A stretch of DNA of 64,000 nt from Eubacteriales bacterium (GCA_030524135.1 JAUNHA010000003.1:24060-88059), one strand, 5' to 3'; shown: positions 24,293 to 32,919, numbered from the stretch's first letter. Program-made: numbers and translations. Notes: generated by a model from the sequence alone, not told the origin.

Positions 24293-24928
24293 TTACTTTG
24301 ATACCTTAACGGTCTCTTTGATGGTTATAAGGGACTTCTTCGGTCCCGGAACGGAGCCCTTAACCAACAGCAGATTGTTTTCTGCATCGACCTTAATCAC
24401 CTCAAGGTTCTCGATCGTTCTCTGAACGGAGCCCATGTGACCCGGCATTCCCTTGCCCTTGAACACGCGTCCCGGTGTCGTAGCGGATCCGTTGGAACCC
24501 TGATGACGATGGAACTTGGAACCGTGCTTCATCGGACCTCTGTGCTGGCCAAGACGCTTAACCGCACCCTGGAAGCCCTTGCCCTTTGTGATAGCCGTCG
24601 CGTCAACCTTGTCGCCTACCTCAAAGATGTCAGCCTTGATCTCGTCCTTAACCTTGTAATCAGCCGCATTCTCAAACTTGAACTCGCGAAGGTATCTCTT
24701 AACAGATACGCCCGCCTTGTCAAAATGACCTTTCTCCGGCTTGTTGGACAGCTTCTCTCTCATATCAGAGAAACCAACCTGAACAGCATTGTAGCCGTCA
24801 GTCTCTTCCGTCTTTACCTGCGTTACAACACAGGGTCCCGCCAGAAGAACAGTTACCGGAACAAGCTCTCCGCTCTCAGCGAAAATCTGCGTCATTCCGA
24901 CCTTTGTAGCAAGAATTGCTTTCTTCAT
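24293..24928 (-). CDS. rplC: 50S ribosomal protein L3
   Basis: A 211-residue L3, an early assembly protein near the peptidyl transferase centre. The start [40 protein letters not shown] at 24928 follows GGAGGAAAC. The central loop [52 protein letters not shown] is standard. The intergenic region before it contains hairpins. Confidence 0.98.
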   Translation of the reverse strand: MKKAILATKVGMTQIFAESGELVPVTVLLAGPCVVTQVKTEETDGYNAVQVGFSDMREKLSNKPEKGHFDKAGVSVKRYLREFKFENAADYKVKDEIKADIFEVGDKVDATAITKGKGFQGAVKRLGQHRGPMKHGSKFHRHQGSNGSATTPGRVFKGKGMPGHMGSVQRTIENLEVIKVDAENNLLLVKGSVPGPKKSLITIKETVKVSK

Positions 24929-24955
24929 GTAGTTTGTTTCCTCCTTGTTTAATCT

Positions 24956-25069
24956 ACAGCGGAACGCTTTTGCGTTCATGAAAGACCAGCGCACCCCTTA
25001 ACAGGGTGAAAGGTGCTTTCTTTTTATAAATGCAATCCCGTTTCCGGGTTATTGCCTCTTTGGTTCGGC
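24956..25069 (-). promoter_or_regulatory. Hairpins in the gap between rpsJ and rplC
   Basis: The 141-base gap can fold on the minus strand into CACCC / GGGTG inside a larger GAAAG / CTTTC stem, and into a perfect 6-bp hairpin GAACGC / GCGTTC. No U-tract follows the latter. It may control mRNA processing or translation between rpsJ and rplC; no function is proven. Confidence 0.45.
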
Positions 25070-25498
25070 TTAAGCCTCAGCGTTCTCCTTCTTCGGAGCT
25101 GGCTTTCTGGCCGGTTTCTTTGCCGCCGGCTTCTTTGCTGCCGGTCTCGTGATGAGCTGCTTCTTCGGTGCGCTCTTGCCGTTCTCGTTCTTCATCTGAA
25201 CGTCGATGTATACGCCTGCCGGCATATCCAGTCTCTGTAAAGACTCCATCGTCTTCGGACCCGGGTTGATCACATCGATCAGTCTCTTGTGGGTTCTCTG
25301 CTCGAACTGCTCGCGGCTGTCCTTATACTTATGAACCGCACGGAGGATCGTAACGATCTCTCTCTTTGTCGGAAGCGGTACCGGACCGCTTACCTGAGAA
25401 CCGGTCTTCTTGCAGTTCTCCACGATTTTTGCTGCTGACTGATCAACCAACTGGTGATCGTACGCCTTAAGCGTAATTCTCATAATCTGATTTGCCAT
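25070..25498 (-). CDS. rpsJ: 30S ribosomal protein S10 with a long basic C-terminal tail
   Basis: S10 is part of the 30S head and of the NusB-NusE antitermination complex. Residues 1-102 are canonical ([29 protein letters not shown]; ending [18 protein letters not shown]). The protein continues to residue 142, about 40 residues longer than usual. The tail is rich in Lys, Pro and Ala, with repeated PAAKKPA-type units. The reading frame runs without interruption and ends at 25070. It is the first gene of the S10 operon, with AGGAGG and a run of T before the ATG. Confidence 0.97.
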   Translation of the reverse strand: MANQIMRITLKAYDHQLVDQSAAKIVENCKKTGSQVSGPVPLPTKREIVTILRAVHKYKDSREQFEQRTHKRLIDVINPGPKTMESLQRLDMPAGVYIDVQMKNENGKSAPKKQLITRPAAKKPAAKKPARKPAPKKENAEA

Positions 25499-25750
25499 AA
25501 AAAAAGTCGCCTCCTATTCGTACTTTGTTCCTGCTTCAGTACGACAAGTGGTGACTGTACACGGTGTCGGGTGTGTCCCGGGTCTTCCCCGAAACGCTGC
25601 ACCCCGCTATCCGGTATAACCGGAGCTCAATTTGGTACAGTGACTTGTCGCCAACATTTGTCTTGACATTCGCTCCGCGTAAAAACCCATGCGCGCTTAT
25701 GTATTTGCGCCGCATGGCAACCTTACGCCTCTACGCTATCAATTCACAGC
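25499..25750 (-). promoter_or_regulatory. Structured 5' leader of the S10 operon
   Basis: The 250-base untranslated leader between the promoter and rpsJ can form a long-range stem. CGACAAGT (25542-25549) pairs with ACTTGTCG (25643-25650), and ACTGTAC (25554-25560) pairs with GTACAGT (25635-25641). The stem encloses a perfect 6-bp hairpin (25610-25624). A 7-bp hairpin lies closer to the promoter (25687-25693 with 25711-25717). No open reading frame with a ribosome binding site was seen. This suggests autoregulation by a ribosomal protein. Confidence 0.65.
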
Positions 25751-25756
25751 CTGCTA

Positions 25757-25785
25757 AGAATAGCACAAAAGCGCCTGCGATGCAA
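25757..25785 (-). promoter_or_regulatory. Promoter of the S10-spc ribosomal operon
   Basis: TTGCAT (25780-25785) and TATTCT (25757-25762) are 17 bases apart on the minus strand. Transcription would begin near 25750. It lies just after the cell-wall-binding protein gene, and no closer promoter for rpsJ is visible. Confidence 0.7.
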
Positions 25786-25850
25786 GCGCTTTTGAAATTC
25801 GTCCGTTATGTATCTTGTATTTTTTTTAGTACATAATTGCAGGTGAGAGA

Positions 25851-27209
25851 TCAGTTCTCCGAGGTGACAAACGCAGGCTCAAGAAGCTCGCTCTCCGATG
25901 CCGTACCGCCGTCTCTCTCGCCGTTCGCATTTGAACGGTAATCTACCTCGTCCGCATCTTTGTTCTTATTATAATTCTTCTTCACCTGTCCGCTGCGGTT
26001 CACGAGATAGGTCTTGCCGTTCACCGTGAAATACGCGTAGCTGTCATCCTCTGCCTTCTGAAGCTTGCCCATATAATAGAGCTTTCCGTTCTTCACGCCT
26101 GTGGCGCCGTAGCCTCTGGTATCAAAGAAGAACTGGGAAGTCACACCGTCCGCATCCGTGATGTTCTTATCGCCGAGCTGCAGGCAGCTTTCCTGCTTCG
26201 TGCCGAAATACATCGAGGTCACGTCTCCGCCCGATTTCTTTACCTTTCTCAGGCCATATACCGGATTTCCGTATTCATTGAAGAGATAGGTCTGCGTCTT
26301 TCCGTTTTTCTGAAGCTTCTTAAACTTTGCCTGAAGCGTTTCATCATCATCGCTGTCGGAGATATTCGTGCCGTAGGTCGGCGTTCCCTTTGAGTCGAAA
26401 TAATACCACTCCACATCGGAGCTGAAGCCCGTCTCATCCTCCGGCGCATAGGCGGAAAGCCAGCCGACATGCGCGGCTCCGTAGGTGCCGATCGATTCGG
26501 TATCGTTAAAGTACTTGTATCCCGCGATCACCGGCGTCTTGTCGTCAAGCTTTACCCAGCCGGTCATCATACGGCCGTACCAGTCAAAGCAGTAACGGTT
26601 TCCGTTGATCGTAAGTTCCTTATAATTACCGCTTCCGGATGCCGCGGCAGCCTTTCCGCTCGACTGGAAATAGAACCAATAGGTGCCGTCCGTTTCCTGC
26701 GGACCGCCCTCCTCGTCGTCCTCCGCATCCTCAACCGGCTCAAGGCGCTTCCAGGTATTCGTCAGACGCTTTCCGCTCGAGGTATCATAGTAATAATAAT
26801 TATCGTCGTCCTCGACCCAGCCGGTCTGCATGCTGCCGTCATCATCAAAATAATACCAGGATCCGTCGATCTGCTTTGCACGGCTGCGGCTCAGTCTTCC
26901 GTTGCTGTCGAAATAATACCACTTCGAATTGATCTGGCGCCATGCGTTCACGACCATCCTGCCGTCGGAGCCCACAAATCTCTCGTCTCCGTCCACAAAG
27001 GAATTTACGGACATGTAGCCGTTGTTTCCAAGGTAGTACCAGTTTCCGTCAGCGCTCTGTTTCCATTCGTTGTAAACCTTGCTGTCCTGATCGTAATAGA
27101 CCCACTGCCCGTTTTCCTGCACCCAGCCGTTTGCCGCAGCCGCGGTCATTGCGCCCATCACCGCAAATCCTGCCGCAATTATGAGGGTTTTAAGCGTCTT
27201 TTTCATCAT
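25851..27209 (-). CDS. Secreted cell-wall-binding repeat protein
   Basis: A 452-residue protein with a signal peptide (basic MMKKTLKTL, hydrophobic core to about residue 20, cleavage near AAA-NG) followed by many aromatic repeats of the choline/cell-wall-binding type (GSWYYFDDDGSMQTGW, SKWYYFDSNGRLSRS, NGYMSVNSF). The repeats cover nearly the whole mature protein. No hydrolase or other catalytic domain is visible, so it may act as a surface adhesin or wall anchor. Two spacer segments are acidic (near 155-170 and 290-300). It has its own promoter and precedes the S10 operon only by position. Confidence 0.85.
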   Translation of the reverse strand: MMKKTLKTLIIAAGFAVMGAMTAAAANGWVQENGQWVYYDQDSKVYNEWKQSADGNWYYLGNNGYMSVNSFVDGDERFVGSDGRMVVNAWRQINSKWYYFDSNGRLSRSRAKQIDGSWYYFDDDGSMQTGWVEDDDNYYYYDTSSGKRLTNTWKRLEPVEDAEDDEEGGPQETDGTYWFYFQSSGKAAAASGSGNYKELTINGNRYCFDWYGRMMTGWVKLDDKTPVIAGYKYFNDTESIGTYGAAHVGWLSAYAPEDETGFSSDVEWYYFDSKGTPTYGTNISDSDDDETLQAKFKKLQKNGKTQTYLFNEYGNPVYGLRKVKKSGGDVTSMYFGTKQESCLQLGDKNITDADGVTSQFFFDTRGYGATGVKNGKLYYMGKLQKAEDDSYAYFTVNGKTYLVNRSGQVKKNYNKNKDADEVDYRSNANGERDGGTASESELLEPAFVTSEN

Positions 27210-27274
27210 TTTCTCTCCCTGCCAAATTGACCTCAGCCAAGCCTTCTTTTCCGGGGCTGATTCATCCGTGTATT

Positions 27275-27303
27275 AGTATAACTTAAGTCTTCTTATTTAA
27301 CAA
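27275..27303 (-). promoter_or_regulatory. Promoter of the cell-wall-binding protein gene
   Basis: TTGTTA (27298-27303) and TATACT (27275-27280) are 17 bases apart on the minus strand. It lies back to back with the plus-strand promoter at 27341-27369. Confidence 0.65.
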
Positions 27304-27340
27304 GAAAGAAAAACTTTCAAATTGTTTACAAAAACGGTCA

Positions 27341-27369
27341 TTGTTCGGTCCGCTCTTCGATGCTATAAT
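27341..27369 (+). promoter_or_regulatory. Promoter of the methyltransferase gene
   Basis: TTGTTC (27341-27346) and TATAAT (27364-27369) are 17 bases apart on the plus strand, 33 bases before the start codon. Confidence 0.65.
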
Positions 27370-27401
27370 GTTGGAAATACAATCAGAAAAGAGAGAAGAT
27401 C

Positions 27402-28319
27402 ATGTGGATTGCTGACAGATGGAAAGATTATGAGGTGCTCGACACCTCCCGGGGAGAAAAACTGGAACGCTGGGGCGGCTATGAGCTCGTCCGTCCGGAT
27501 CCCCAGGTGATCTGGAATACGGAGCGCGCGCTTCCCGGATGGAGACGGCCGAACGCACACTACCACCGCTCGCAGAAGGGCGGCGGAGAATGGGAGTTTT
27601 TTGACCTTCCCGATGAATGGGAGATCTCCTATGCGCTGCCGGAAAGCACCTCTGCCGGCAGTGCGGGCGGAGACGGTTCACTCAGGTTCCACTTAAAGCC
27701 GTTTGCCTTCAAGCACACGGGCGTATTTCCCGAGCAGGCCGTGAACTGGGACTTTTCTGCCGGCATGATCGCCGCGCGGATCCGCGGGACAGGGCACGCG
27801 CCGAAAGTGCTCAACCTGTTCGCCTATACCGGCGGCGCCACGCTGGCAGCGCTTTCTGCCGGCGCCTCCGTCACACACGTTGACGCCTCAAAGGGAATGG
27901 TCGGATGGGCAAAAGAAAACGCCGCTTCCTCAGGTCTTGCAGAAGCCCCTGTCCGCTGGCTTGTCGACGACTGCGGAAAATTTGTCGAGCGGGAGATCAG
28001 GCGCGGAAACCATTACGATGCCATCATCATGGATCCGCCGTCCTACGGGCGCGGACCGAAAGGTGAGATCTGGAAGATCGAAGAGAGCATCTATCCGTTC
28101 ATCGAGCTTTGCGCCAAAGTGATCTCCGACACACCGCTGTTTGTGATCATCAACTCCTATACCACGGGCCTTCAGCCCGCCGTGCTCAGCTACATGCTGA
28201 ACCTTGCTTTTAAAAACCGCTTCGGCGGACGGGTGGAGGCAGAGGAGATCGGGCTTCCGGTAAGCGCCTCAGGTCTTGTACTCCCCTGCGGAGCAACGGG
28301 ACGCTGGATCGCGCCGTAA
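27402..28319 (+). CDS. Class I SAM-dependent methyltransferase (rRNA type)
   Basis: A 305-residue Rossmann-fold methyltransferase related to the RlmI/RlmK-like group that methylates cytosine or guanine in 23S rRNA. Motif I is VLNLFAYTGGATLAALSAGA, followed by the acidic VTHVDASKGMVGWAKEN and motif IV IIMDPPSYGRGPKGEIWK. The N-terminal PUA domain found in RlmI seems replaced by a short segment rich in Trp and Arg. The exact RNA target is unknown. The gene is alone on the plus strand between two minus-strand genes. Confidence 0.87.
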   Translation: MWIADRWKDYEVLDTSRGEKLERWGGYELVRPDPQVIWNTERALPGWRRPNAHYHRSQKGGGEWEFFDLPDEWEISYALPESTSAGSAGGDGSLRFHLKPFAFKHTGVFPEQAVNWDFSAGMIAARIRGTGHAPKVLNLFAYTGGATLAALSAGASVTHVDASKGMVGWAKENAASSGLAEAPVRWLVDDCGKFVEREIRRGNHYDAIIMDPPSYGRGPKGEIWKIEESIYPFIELCAKVISDTPLFVIINSYTTGLQPAVLSYMLNLAFKNRFGGRVEAEEIGLPVSASGLVLPCGATGRWIAP

Positions 28320-28366
28320 GCGTTTTCCGGATAAAAACAGGCACCGGATTCCATCTCCCGCCGGCG

Positions 28367-29641
28367 CTACCGGCCGCCTGAAAGCACGCGCCAGACAGGC
28401 GGAAGAAGCCGTTTCAGCATAAGGCTTGCAGCAAAGGCAAGCGCCGTGCAGAGTATGGGGAGAAGCAGGTAGACAAGGAACAAAAGCACTTCAGAAAAGA
28501 GCATTCCCGCACCGCCTGCCGCGGATGCCGGCACAGCATCTTTGGCACTTCCCGAAAGCGCCGGCAGTACGGAAAGCATAAACCTGTTAACAGCCCGCAC
28601 CGGAATATAATGCGTGGCATAAATAAAAAAATTAATATGCATAAATCCAGGCAGGCTGTCCCGCTCCAGAAAAGCGCGCAGCCTGCCGTTCTTTTCATGC
28701 ACCGGCTCTCTCTCGGACAGAAACCGCAGAGCGGCGTATGCCGCCGCGGTAAACAAAGCGCGCGTAAGCACCAGAAAGAGCGTCAGGAATTCTCCCGAAC
28801 GGAAACGCAGCGGAAGCAGTCGGGAATGGCCGGCAGAAAGCGCATAGCAGAAAGCGGAAATGAGGAACAGCGCGGTCAGAACCACAGGAATCGCAGCGTC
28901 TCCCCGTTTTGCAAAACGATCGTAAGCGTCTTTTTTGCTGCGGTCCGGGAGCTCTGTTCTGCACGCGCCCGCACTGAGCGCGGCATAAGCGCCGGCAGCA
29001 AAATAAAACAGCGCATCTTCATTAACGGGATGTACCGGAATGCGGCTCCAGAAGCCCGCCATAAAAAGAAAGGCAGGGAGCATTACCGCCCCGATGACAC
29101 GCCTTTTCAGAAGAAGCCACAGAAACGGTGTCAGAAGAAAAAGAACCAGAAGCTGCTTCAGATACCAGAAAACCGGATTATACGCATAAAGAAACAAGGC
29201 AGAAAACACATCCTGCCCGTCCATCTGCGAAAGCGCCTCCTGAAGGCGCAAAAAAACGTCTCCGCCTCCGGCAAACGACCCAAGAAGGATCCGTCCCAGA
29301 TAATAGATCCCATTCCAGACAAGATAAGGAAGCAGAACCGAAAACAGCCTGCTTCTCCATTTTCTGACGATCCAGAGAGCCGAAAACCGCTGCGGCGCAT
29401 TTCGGAAAAACAAATAGCCGCTCACAATAAAAAATCCGGGAACCGCCATCTGTCCGAGCGCGTTTGTAAGAAAGCGTTCCGCAGAAAGCATCGCGGCATA
29501 CAGCGCGTTTCCCCGCGGCACAAAAAGTCCCGCTCCCTCAAGCATTTCCGGCTCCAGATTAACGGAATGCACCCAGATAACAAGTATCGTGAGTGCAAAC
29601 GTAAAAAGTGTTATTCGGTTTTGGAAGCGTTTCTCCTGCAT
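28367..29641 (-). CDS. Membrane acyltransferase (acyltransferase 3 family)
   Basis: A 424-residue integral membrane protein with about ten hydrophobic segments. The start RITLFTFALTILVIWVHS has the family's His, and VPGFFIVSGYLFFR is the second typical motif. Family members transfer acetyl or other acyl groups to surface sugars or peptidoglycan. The acceptor here is unknown. The gene overlaps the prs end by 31 bases, which places it last in the replication operon. A weak hairpin follows it. Confidence 0.88.
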   Translation of the reverse strand: MQEKRFQNRITLFTFALTILVIWVHSVNLEPEMLEGAGLFVPRGNALYAAMLSAERFLTNALGQMAVPGFFIVSGYLFFRNAPQRFSALWIVRKWRSRLFSVLLPYLVWNGIYYLGRILLGSFAGGGDVFLRLQEALSQMDGQDVFSALFLYAYNPVFWYLKQLLVLFLLTPFLWLLLKRRVIGAVMLPAFLFMAGFWSRIPVHPVNEDALFYFAAGAYAALSAGACRTELPDRSKKDAYDRFAKRGDAAIPVVLTALFLISAFCYALSAGHSRLLPLRFRSGEFLTLFLVLTRALFTAAAYAALRFLSEREPVHEKNGRLRAFLERDSLPGFMHINFFIYATHYIPVRAVNRFMLSVLPALSGSAKDAVPASAAGGAGMLFSEVLLFLVYLLLPILCTALAFAASLMLKRLLPPVWRVLSGGR

Positions 29642-30828
29642 CTGTACTCTTCCAGTTTTGCATTTACTCGTTCAACGGGACTGAGAAGGCTCGTCAGCGA
29701 ATGGTCATGATTCAGGCAGTCGATCAGAAGCGCGATATATTTTGCCATATCCACATTGACATACCAGCTCCGTTCCAGAAGCTCCGGCTTCTGGTAGATC
29801 ATATTGGTCGTAAACAAAAGATCCAGTGCTCCTTCGTCATGCGCACGGTCAAACGCGCTGAAGCCGCCTGTAAACAGGCCAAACGCCGCGCATCCGAACA
29901 CCCTGCGCGCCTTACGGCGCTTAAGCTCTCTTGCCACCTCGACCATGCGGTCTCCGGACGAGATCATGTCATCCACGATCACGACATCTTTTCCCTCTAC
30001 GGAAGCGCCCAGAAATTCGTGCGCAACGACAGGATTCACACCGTTTATAAACTTCGTATAATCCTTGCGCTTATAGAACATACCCATATCGAGGCCGAGC
30101 AGGTTTGCGAAAAAGATCGCTCTGCCCATTCCGCCCTCGTCAGGGCTTATCACCATCATGTGCTCCGCATCCACGTCAAGATCATCTACCGCGCCAAGCA
30201 GCGCCTTGATATACTGGTACGCCGGAGAGATCGTCTCAAACTCATTCAGCGGAATCGCATTCTGCACACGCGGCTCATGCGCCTCAAAGGTCAGGATATT
30301 GGTCACGCCCATATCCACGAGCTCCTGCAGCATCTGGGCGCAGTCAAGCGACTCTCTGCCATCTCTCTTGCTGACACGCCCTTCATATAAAAACGGCATG
30401 ATAACGGTCATGCGCTTCGCTCTTCCGGCAGAAGCCGCGATCAGGCGTTTAAGATCCGCGAAATGGTCGTCCGGCGAATAATGATTGGTCTCACCGGCTA
30501 CCGTATAGGTCAGGGAATTATTGGTCACATCGGACAGAAAATAAAGATCATCACCGCGCACGGACGACTTGATCACACCCTTTCCCTCTCCCGATCCAAA
30601 ACGCGGACAATCCGTCTTTACCACATAGCTGCCCTTCGGATAGCCGAGAAAGTGACCGTCATTCAGTCCCGCTGTTTCTCTTTCATTTCTCCACCTGATC
30701 AGGTAATCATCGATCTGCTCCGCAAGCGCTTCGCATCCCTTTAAAGGAATCAGTCCCAGATGCCCGATCGGCGCGTTGAACATCTCCTGCGCACCCGGTC
30801 TTGAAAGTTCTTTTTCTTCTGCCGCCAT
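29611..30828 (-). CDS. prs: Ribose-phosphate pyrophosphokinase, long form
   Basis: This 405-residue protein should make PRPP from ribose 5-phosphate and ATP, for nucleotide, His and Trp synthesis. The PRPP-binding loop VVIVDDMISSGDRM and the SPDEGGMGRA motif are clear, and RVSKRDGRESLDCAQML resembles the flexible-loop region. It is about 85 residues longer than classical Prs (about 315), with extra segments at both ends and a divergent N-terminus. An AGGAGG site precedes ATG 30828. It lies 11 bases after the dnaC-like gene. Confidence 0.9.
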   Translation of the reverse strand: MAAEEKELSRPGAQEMFNAPIGHLGLIPLKGCEALAEQIDDYLIRWRNERETAGLNDGHFLGYPKGSYVVKTDCPRFGSGEGKGVIKSSVRGDDLYFLSDVTNNSLTYTVAGETNHYSPDDHFADLKRLIAASAGRAKRMTVIMPFLYEGRVSKRDGRESLDCAQMLQELVDMGVTNILTFEAHEPRVQNAIPLNEFETISPAYQYIKALLGAVDDLDVDAEHMMVISPDEGGMGRAIFFANLLGLDMGMFYKRKDYTKFINGVNPVVAHEFLGASVEGKDVVIVDDMISSGDRMVEVARELKRRKARRVFGCAAFGLFTGGFSAFDRAHDEGALDLLFTTNMIYQKPELLERSWYVNVDMAKYIALLIDCLNHDHSLTSLLSPVERVNAKLEEYRCRRNASKTE

Positions 30829-30839
30829 CAGCGATCCTC

Positions 30840-31829
30840 CTATTTTAAACGCAGATCTTTTCCGTAAAACGGAATGACTGTGTAATTTGCAAGTCTGGAT
30901 GTAAGCCGCTCCCCGTATGCCGAGGTCAGCTGGTTTCCGTCTAAATTCGTCGAAATGATCGTCGCCCTGTCGTGGAGCAGACGGTCATTGATCAGTGAAA
31001 ACAGTTTGGAAAGCGTAAAATCGGTCCTGCGCTCCGTCCCGAGGTCATCCAGGATCAGAAGATCGCAGGTAAACGCAGCATCCGTCTGCGAACCGCCCTC
31101 GCCCTGTGAGCGCTCAAAGCTCTCCCGCGCAAGCCGGTCAAAGAAATCGCCCGCCCTGACATAGAGGACCTGACAGCACTGCCCGATCACCTCCGCGGCA
31201 ATACAGCTTGAAAGAAAGGTCTTGCCGGTTCCGGTCTGTCCGCACAGAAGAAGGTTTCCGCCTTTTTCCGGAAAATCCTCCGCATAGGCGCGGCAGATCT
31301 GCTCGACCGTGGTCATATATGCCCGCTGCGTCACCGACCTTCCGATCTTTCTTCTCAGGCTCTCGATCGGTTCCGTATCATCAAACACCCCGATATCAAA
31401 GGTCTCAAAGGTGTCTCTGCTGAACGCCTCCGGAATGCCCGCTTCTTTCCGGTAAATGATTTCCGAGATCAGCTTTTTATGGCATCCGCATTTTTCATGG
31501 TTCACATAGCCCGTATCCCTGCAGAGCGGACAGGTATACCCAAGCTCCGTATAGTCATCCGGATACCCCTTTTCAGAAAGGATCCGCTTTTTTTCAAGCT
31601 CCAGCTCCCGGATCTTCGCGGAAAGCGTTTCCGCAGCCTTCATATCCTTTTTCAGACGAAGTCTGGCTTCCTCCATACGAAGCGCCGCCTGCTGTGCGGT
31701 AAGCTCCGCATACGCCGGAACATGCAGCTCAAGCTCCGACAGACGCGCGTCCCGTTCTGCCGCATGTGCGATGCGCCTGTCCTGATATACCCGCATAATT
31801 CGATTGTGCTGTTCTCTGCTTAATGCCAT
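30840..31829 (-). CDS. DnaC/DnaI-type helicase-loading ATPase
   Basis: A 329-residue AAA protein resembling DnaI/DnaC, which loads the replicative helicase. The N-terminal part is a charged coiled-coil (about 20-90) followed by a Cys cluster CPLCRDTGYVNHEKCGCH (about 99-117), a likely zinc site. Then come Walker A LCGQTGTGKTF, Walker B LLILDDLGTE and sensor regions ATIISTNLD and RLTSRLANYTVI. It lies between the DnaD-like gene and prs. A DnaD plus DnaI pair is the Gram-positive primosome arrangement, so the two should act together. Confidence 0.92.
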   Translation of the reverse strand: MALSREQHNRIMRVYQDRRIAHAAERDARLSELELHVPAYAELTAQQAALRMEEARLRLKKDMKAAETLSAKIRELELEKKRILSEKGYPDDYTELGYTCPLCRDTGYVNHEKCGCHKKLISEIIYRKEAGIPEAFSRDTFETFDIGVFDDTEPIESLRRKIGRSVTQRAYMTTVEQICRAYAEDFPEKGGNLLLCGQTGTGKTFLSSCIAAEVIGQCCQVLYVRAGDFFDRLARESFERSQGEGGSQTDAAFTCDLLILDDLGTERRTDFTLSKLFSLINDRLLHDRATIISTNLDGNQLTSAYGERLTSRLANYTVIPFYGKDLRLK

Positions 31830-31857
31830 CGCTGCTCCGCCGCCGCAGTTATGCCGG

Positions 31858-32700
31858 TCAGAAATTCTGTTCCAGCTTCTTTACGACCTGTTCAAATACC
31901 GCATTGCTCTTATCATTGAATACCGTGTTGTAATCCGTATCCCGTGTCACGCCGAACTTGCTGCGGCGCACTGCTTTTTTGCGTCCGCTCTCTTCCCTGT
32001 TTTTCTCAAAGGATCTGGTGCGCTCTTTTGCGGCTTCCACCTCCCTGATCCCCGAATCTGCCCAGTCGAGGCCTACCGTCTCGATATAGCGCGTGCTCGT
32101 GTGACCGGTCTGCACACAATATTCTACCAGATACTCCAGCACGTCGCAAGGCATATTCAGCCCGTCATAAAGATAAGCAAATACCTGCTGGTCGTGGTCT
32201 GTCAGGATCTTCGACATATATTTCTGCACAACAAATAAAAGCTGTGAGAATTCGGCATCCTCCGAAAGGCGGTTAAGCGCCGCCGCCCCTTCCGTCTTCT
32301 TATAGGCACGGCGAAGCTCCTCACGGTCAAGAAGCGCCTTGTCACAGGGCTCTGCCGCCTGCTTTGCGGCTTTTTTTGCCTTCGCCGGCTTCCCGGAAGC
32401 GCTGCCTGCCGCATGTCCGGCGACAGATGCATCCGCCTCTTTGCAGCCGCTCTGTTCCGCTTTCCGGCTGCCGCGTACCAGAAGACCCGCCTCCTCCCAG
32501 TATTTGAGGGCTCTGCGGACGTCTCCTTCCGTCAGTTCGAGATTTTCCGCGATCGTGGCAACGTCGATCCCACCGATGCGGTTTTTCAGAAGATACAGAT
32601 ATACCTTTACATAATCGCCGTTTGCCTTCGGCATATAGTTGTCAAGAAACTCATTTGCCACAAGTGTGGCATCCACTGCCAGAGAATCTTTGTAATCCAT
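31858..32700 (-). CDS. DnaD-domain replication initiation protein
   Basis: A 280-residue DnaD/DnaB-like primosome protein. The N-terminal winged-helix domain (KVYLYLLKNRIGGIDVATIAENLELTEGDVRRALKYWEEAGLL, about 30-75) is followed by a low-complexity Ala/Lys linker. The C-terminal DnaD domain has FAYLYDGLNMPCDVLEYLVEYCVQTGHTSTRYIETVGLDWADSGI, ending in YxxxVGLDWADSGI-type helices. Its partner DnaC-like gene follows 28 bases downstream. Several DnaA-box-like sites lie upstream. Confidence 0.9.
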   Translation of the reverse strand: MDYKDSLAVDATLVANEFLDNYMPKANGDYVKVYLYLLKNRIGGIDVATIAENLELTEGDVRRALKYWEEAGLLVRGSRKAEQSGCKEADASVAGHAAGSASGKPAKAKKAAKQAAEPCDKALLDREELRRAYKKTEGAAALNRLSEDAEFSQLLFVVQKYMSKILTDHDQQVFAYLYDGLNMPCDVLEYLVEYCVQTGHTSTRYIETVGLDWADSGIREVEAAKERTRSFEKNREESGRKKAVRRSKFGVTRDTDYNTVFNDKSNAVFEQVVKKLEQNF

Positions 32701-32747
32701 CGTCTGTTCCGCCCCCGTCTATCTAAATTCTTCCTCATGTGCCCCTT

Positions 32748-32756
32748 ATCATAACA
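32748..32756 (-). promoter_or_regulatory. Extended -10 promoter element before the dnaD-like gene
   Basis: TGT-TATGAT is an extended -10 (TG at the -15 position), about 50 bases upstream of the start codon. The -35 region (TTCCAT) is weak. Confidence 0.4.
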
Positions 32757-32802
32757 CACGATTTTTGAAAATGGAATAGACCCGAGGTTACCATAAGTCT
32801 TT

Positions 32803-32919
32803 TGTGGATAAAGTGGATGAATCTTTAACAATCGCTCTAAACCCTGCTCTGCGGGCAAAAAAATATCCACACAGCCGATTGACATAATTTGTGCATAGCT
32901 ATGTGGATAATGTGGATAA
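32803..32919. promoter_or_regulatory. Cluster of DnaA-box-like sites
   Basis: TGTGGATAA, the reverse of the consensus DnaA box TTATCCACA, is perfect at 32803-32811, 32902-32910 and 32911-32919. ATATCCACA (32863-32871) is a one-mismatch copy. The last two are adjacent and end at the murC stop codon. They lie in the gap upstream of the dnaD-dnaC operon. Confidence 0.7.

Noticed and set aside
28610-29710. A 366-codon plus-strand reading frame opposite the acyltransferase gene
   Set aside because: Its Lys/Arg-rich translation arises from the reverse of hydrophobic codons in the real membrane protein gene.
32803-32919. The DnaA-box cluster as the chromosome origin
   Set aside because: There are few boxes, no AT-rich unwinding region is evident, and dnaA and dnaN are not in the window.
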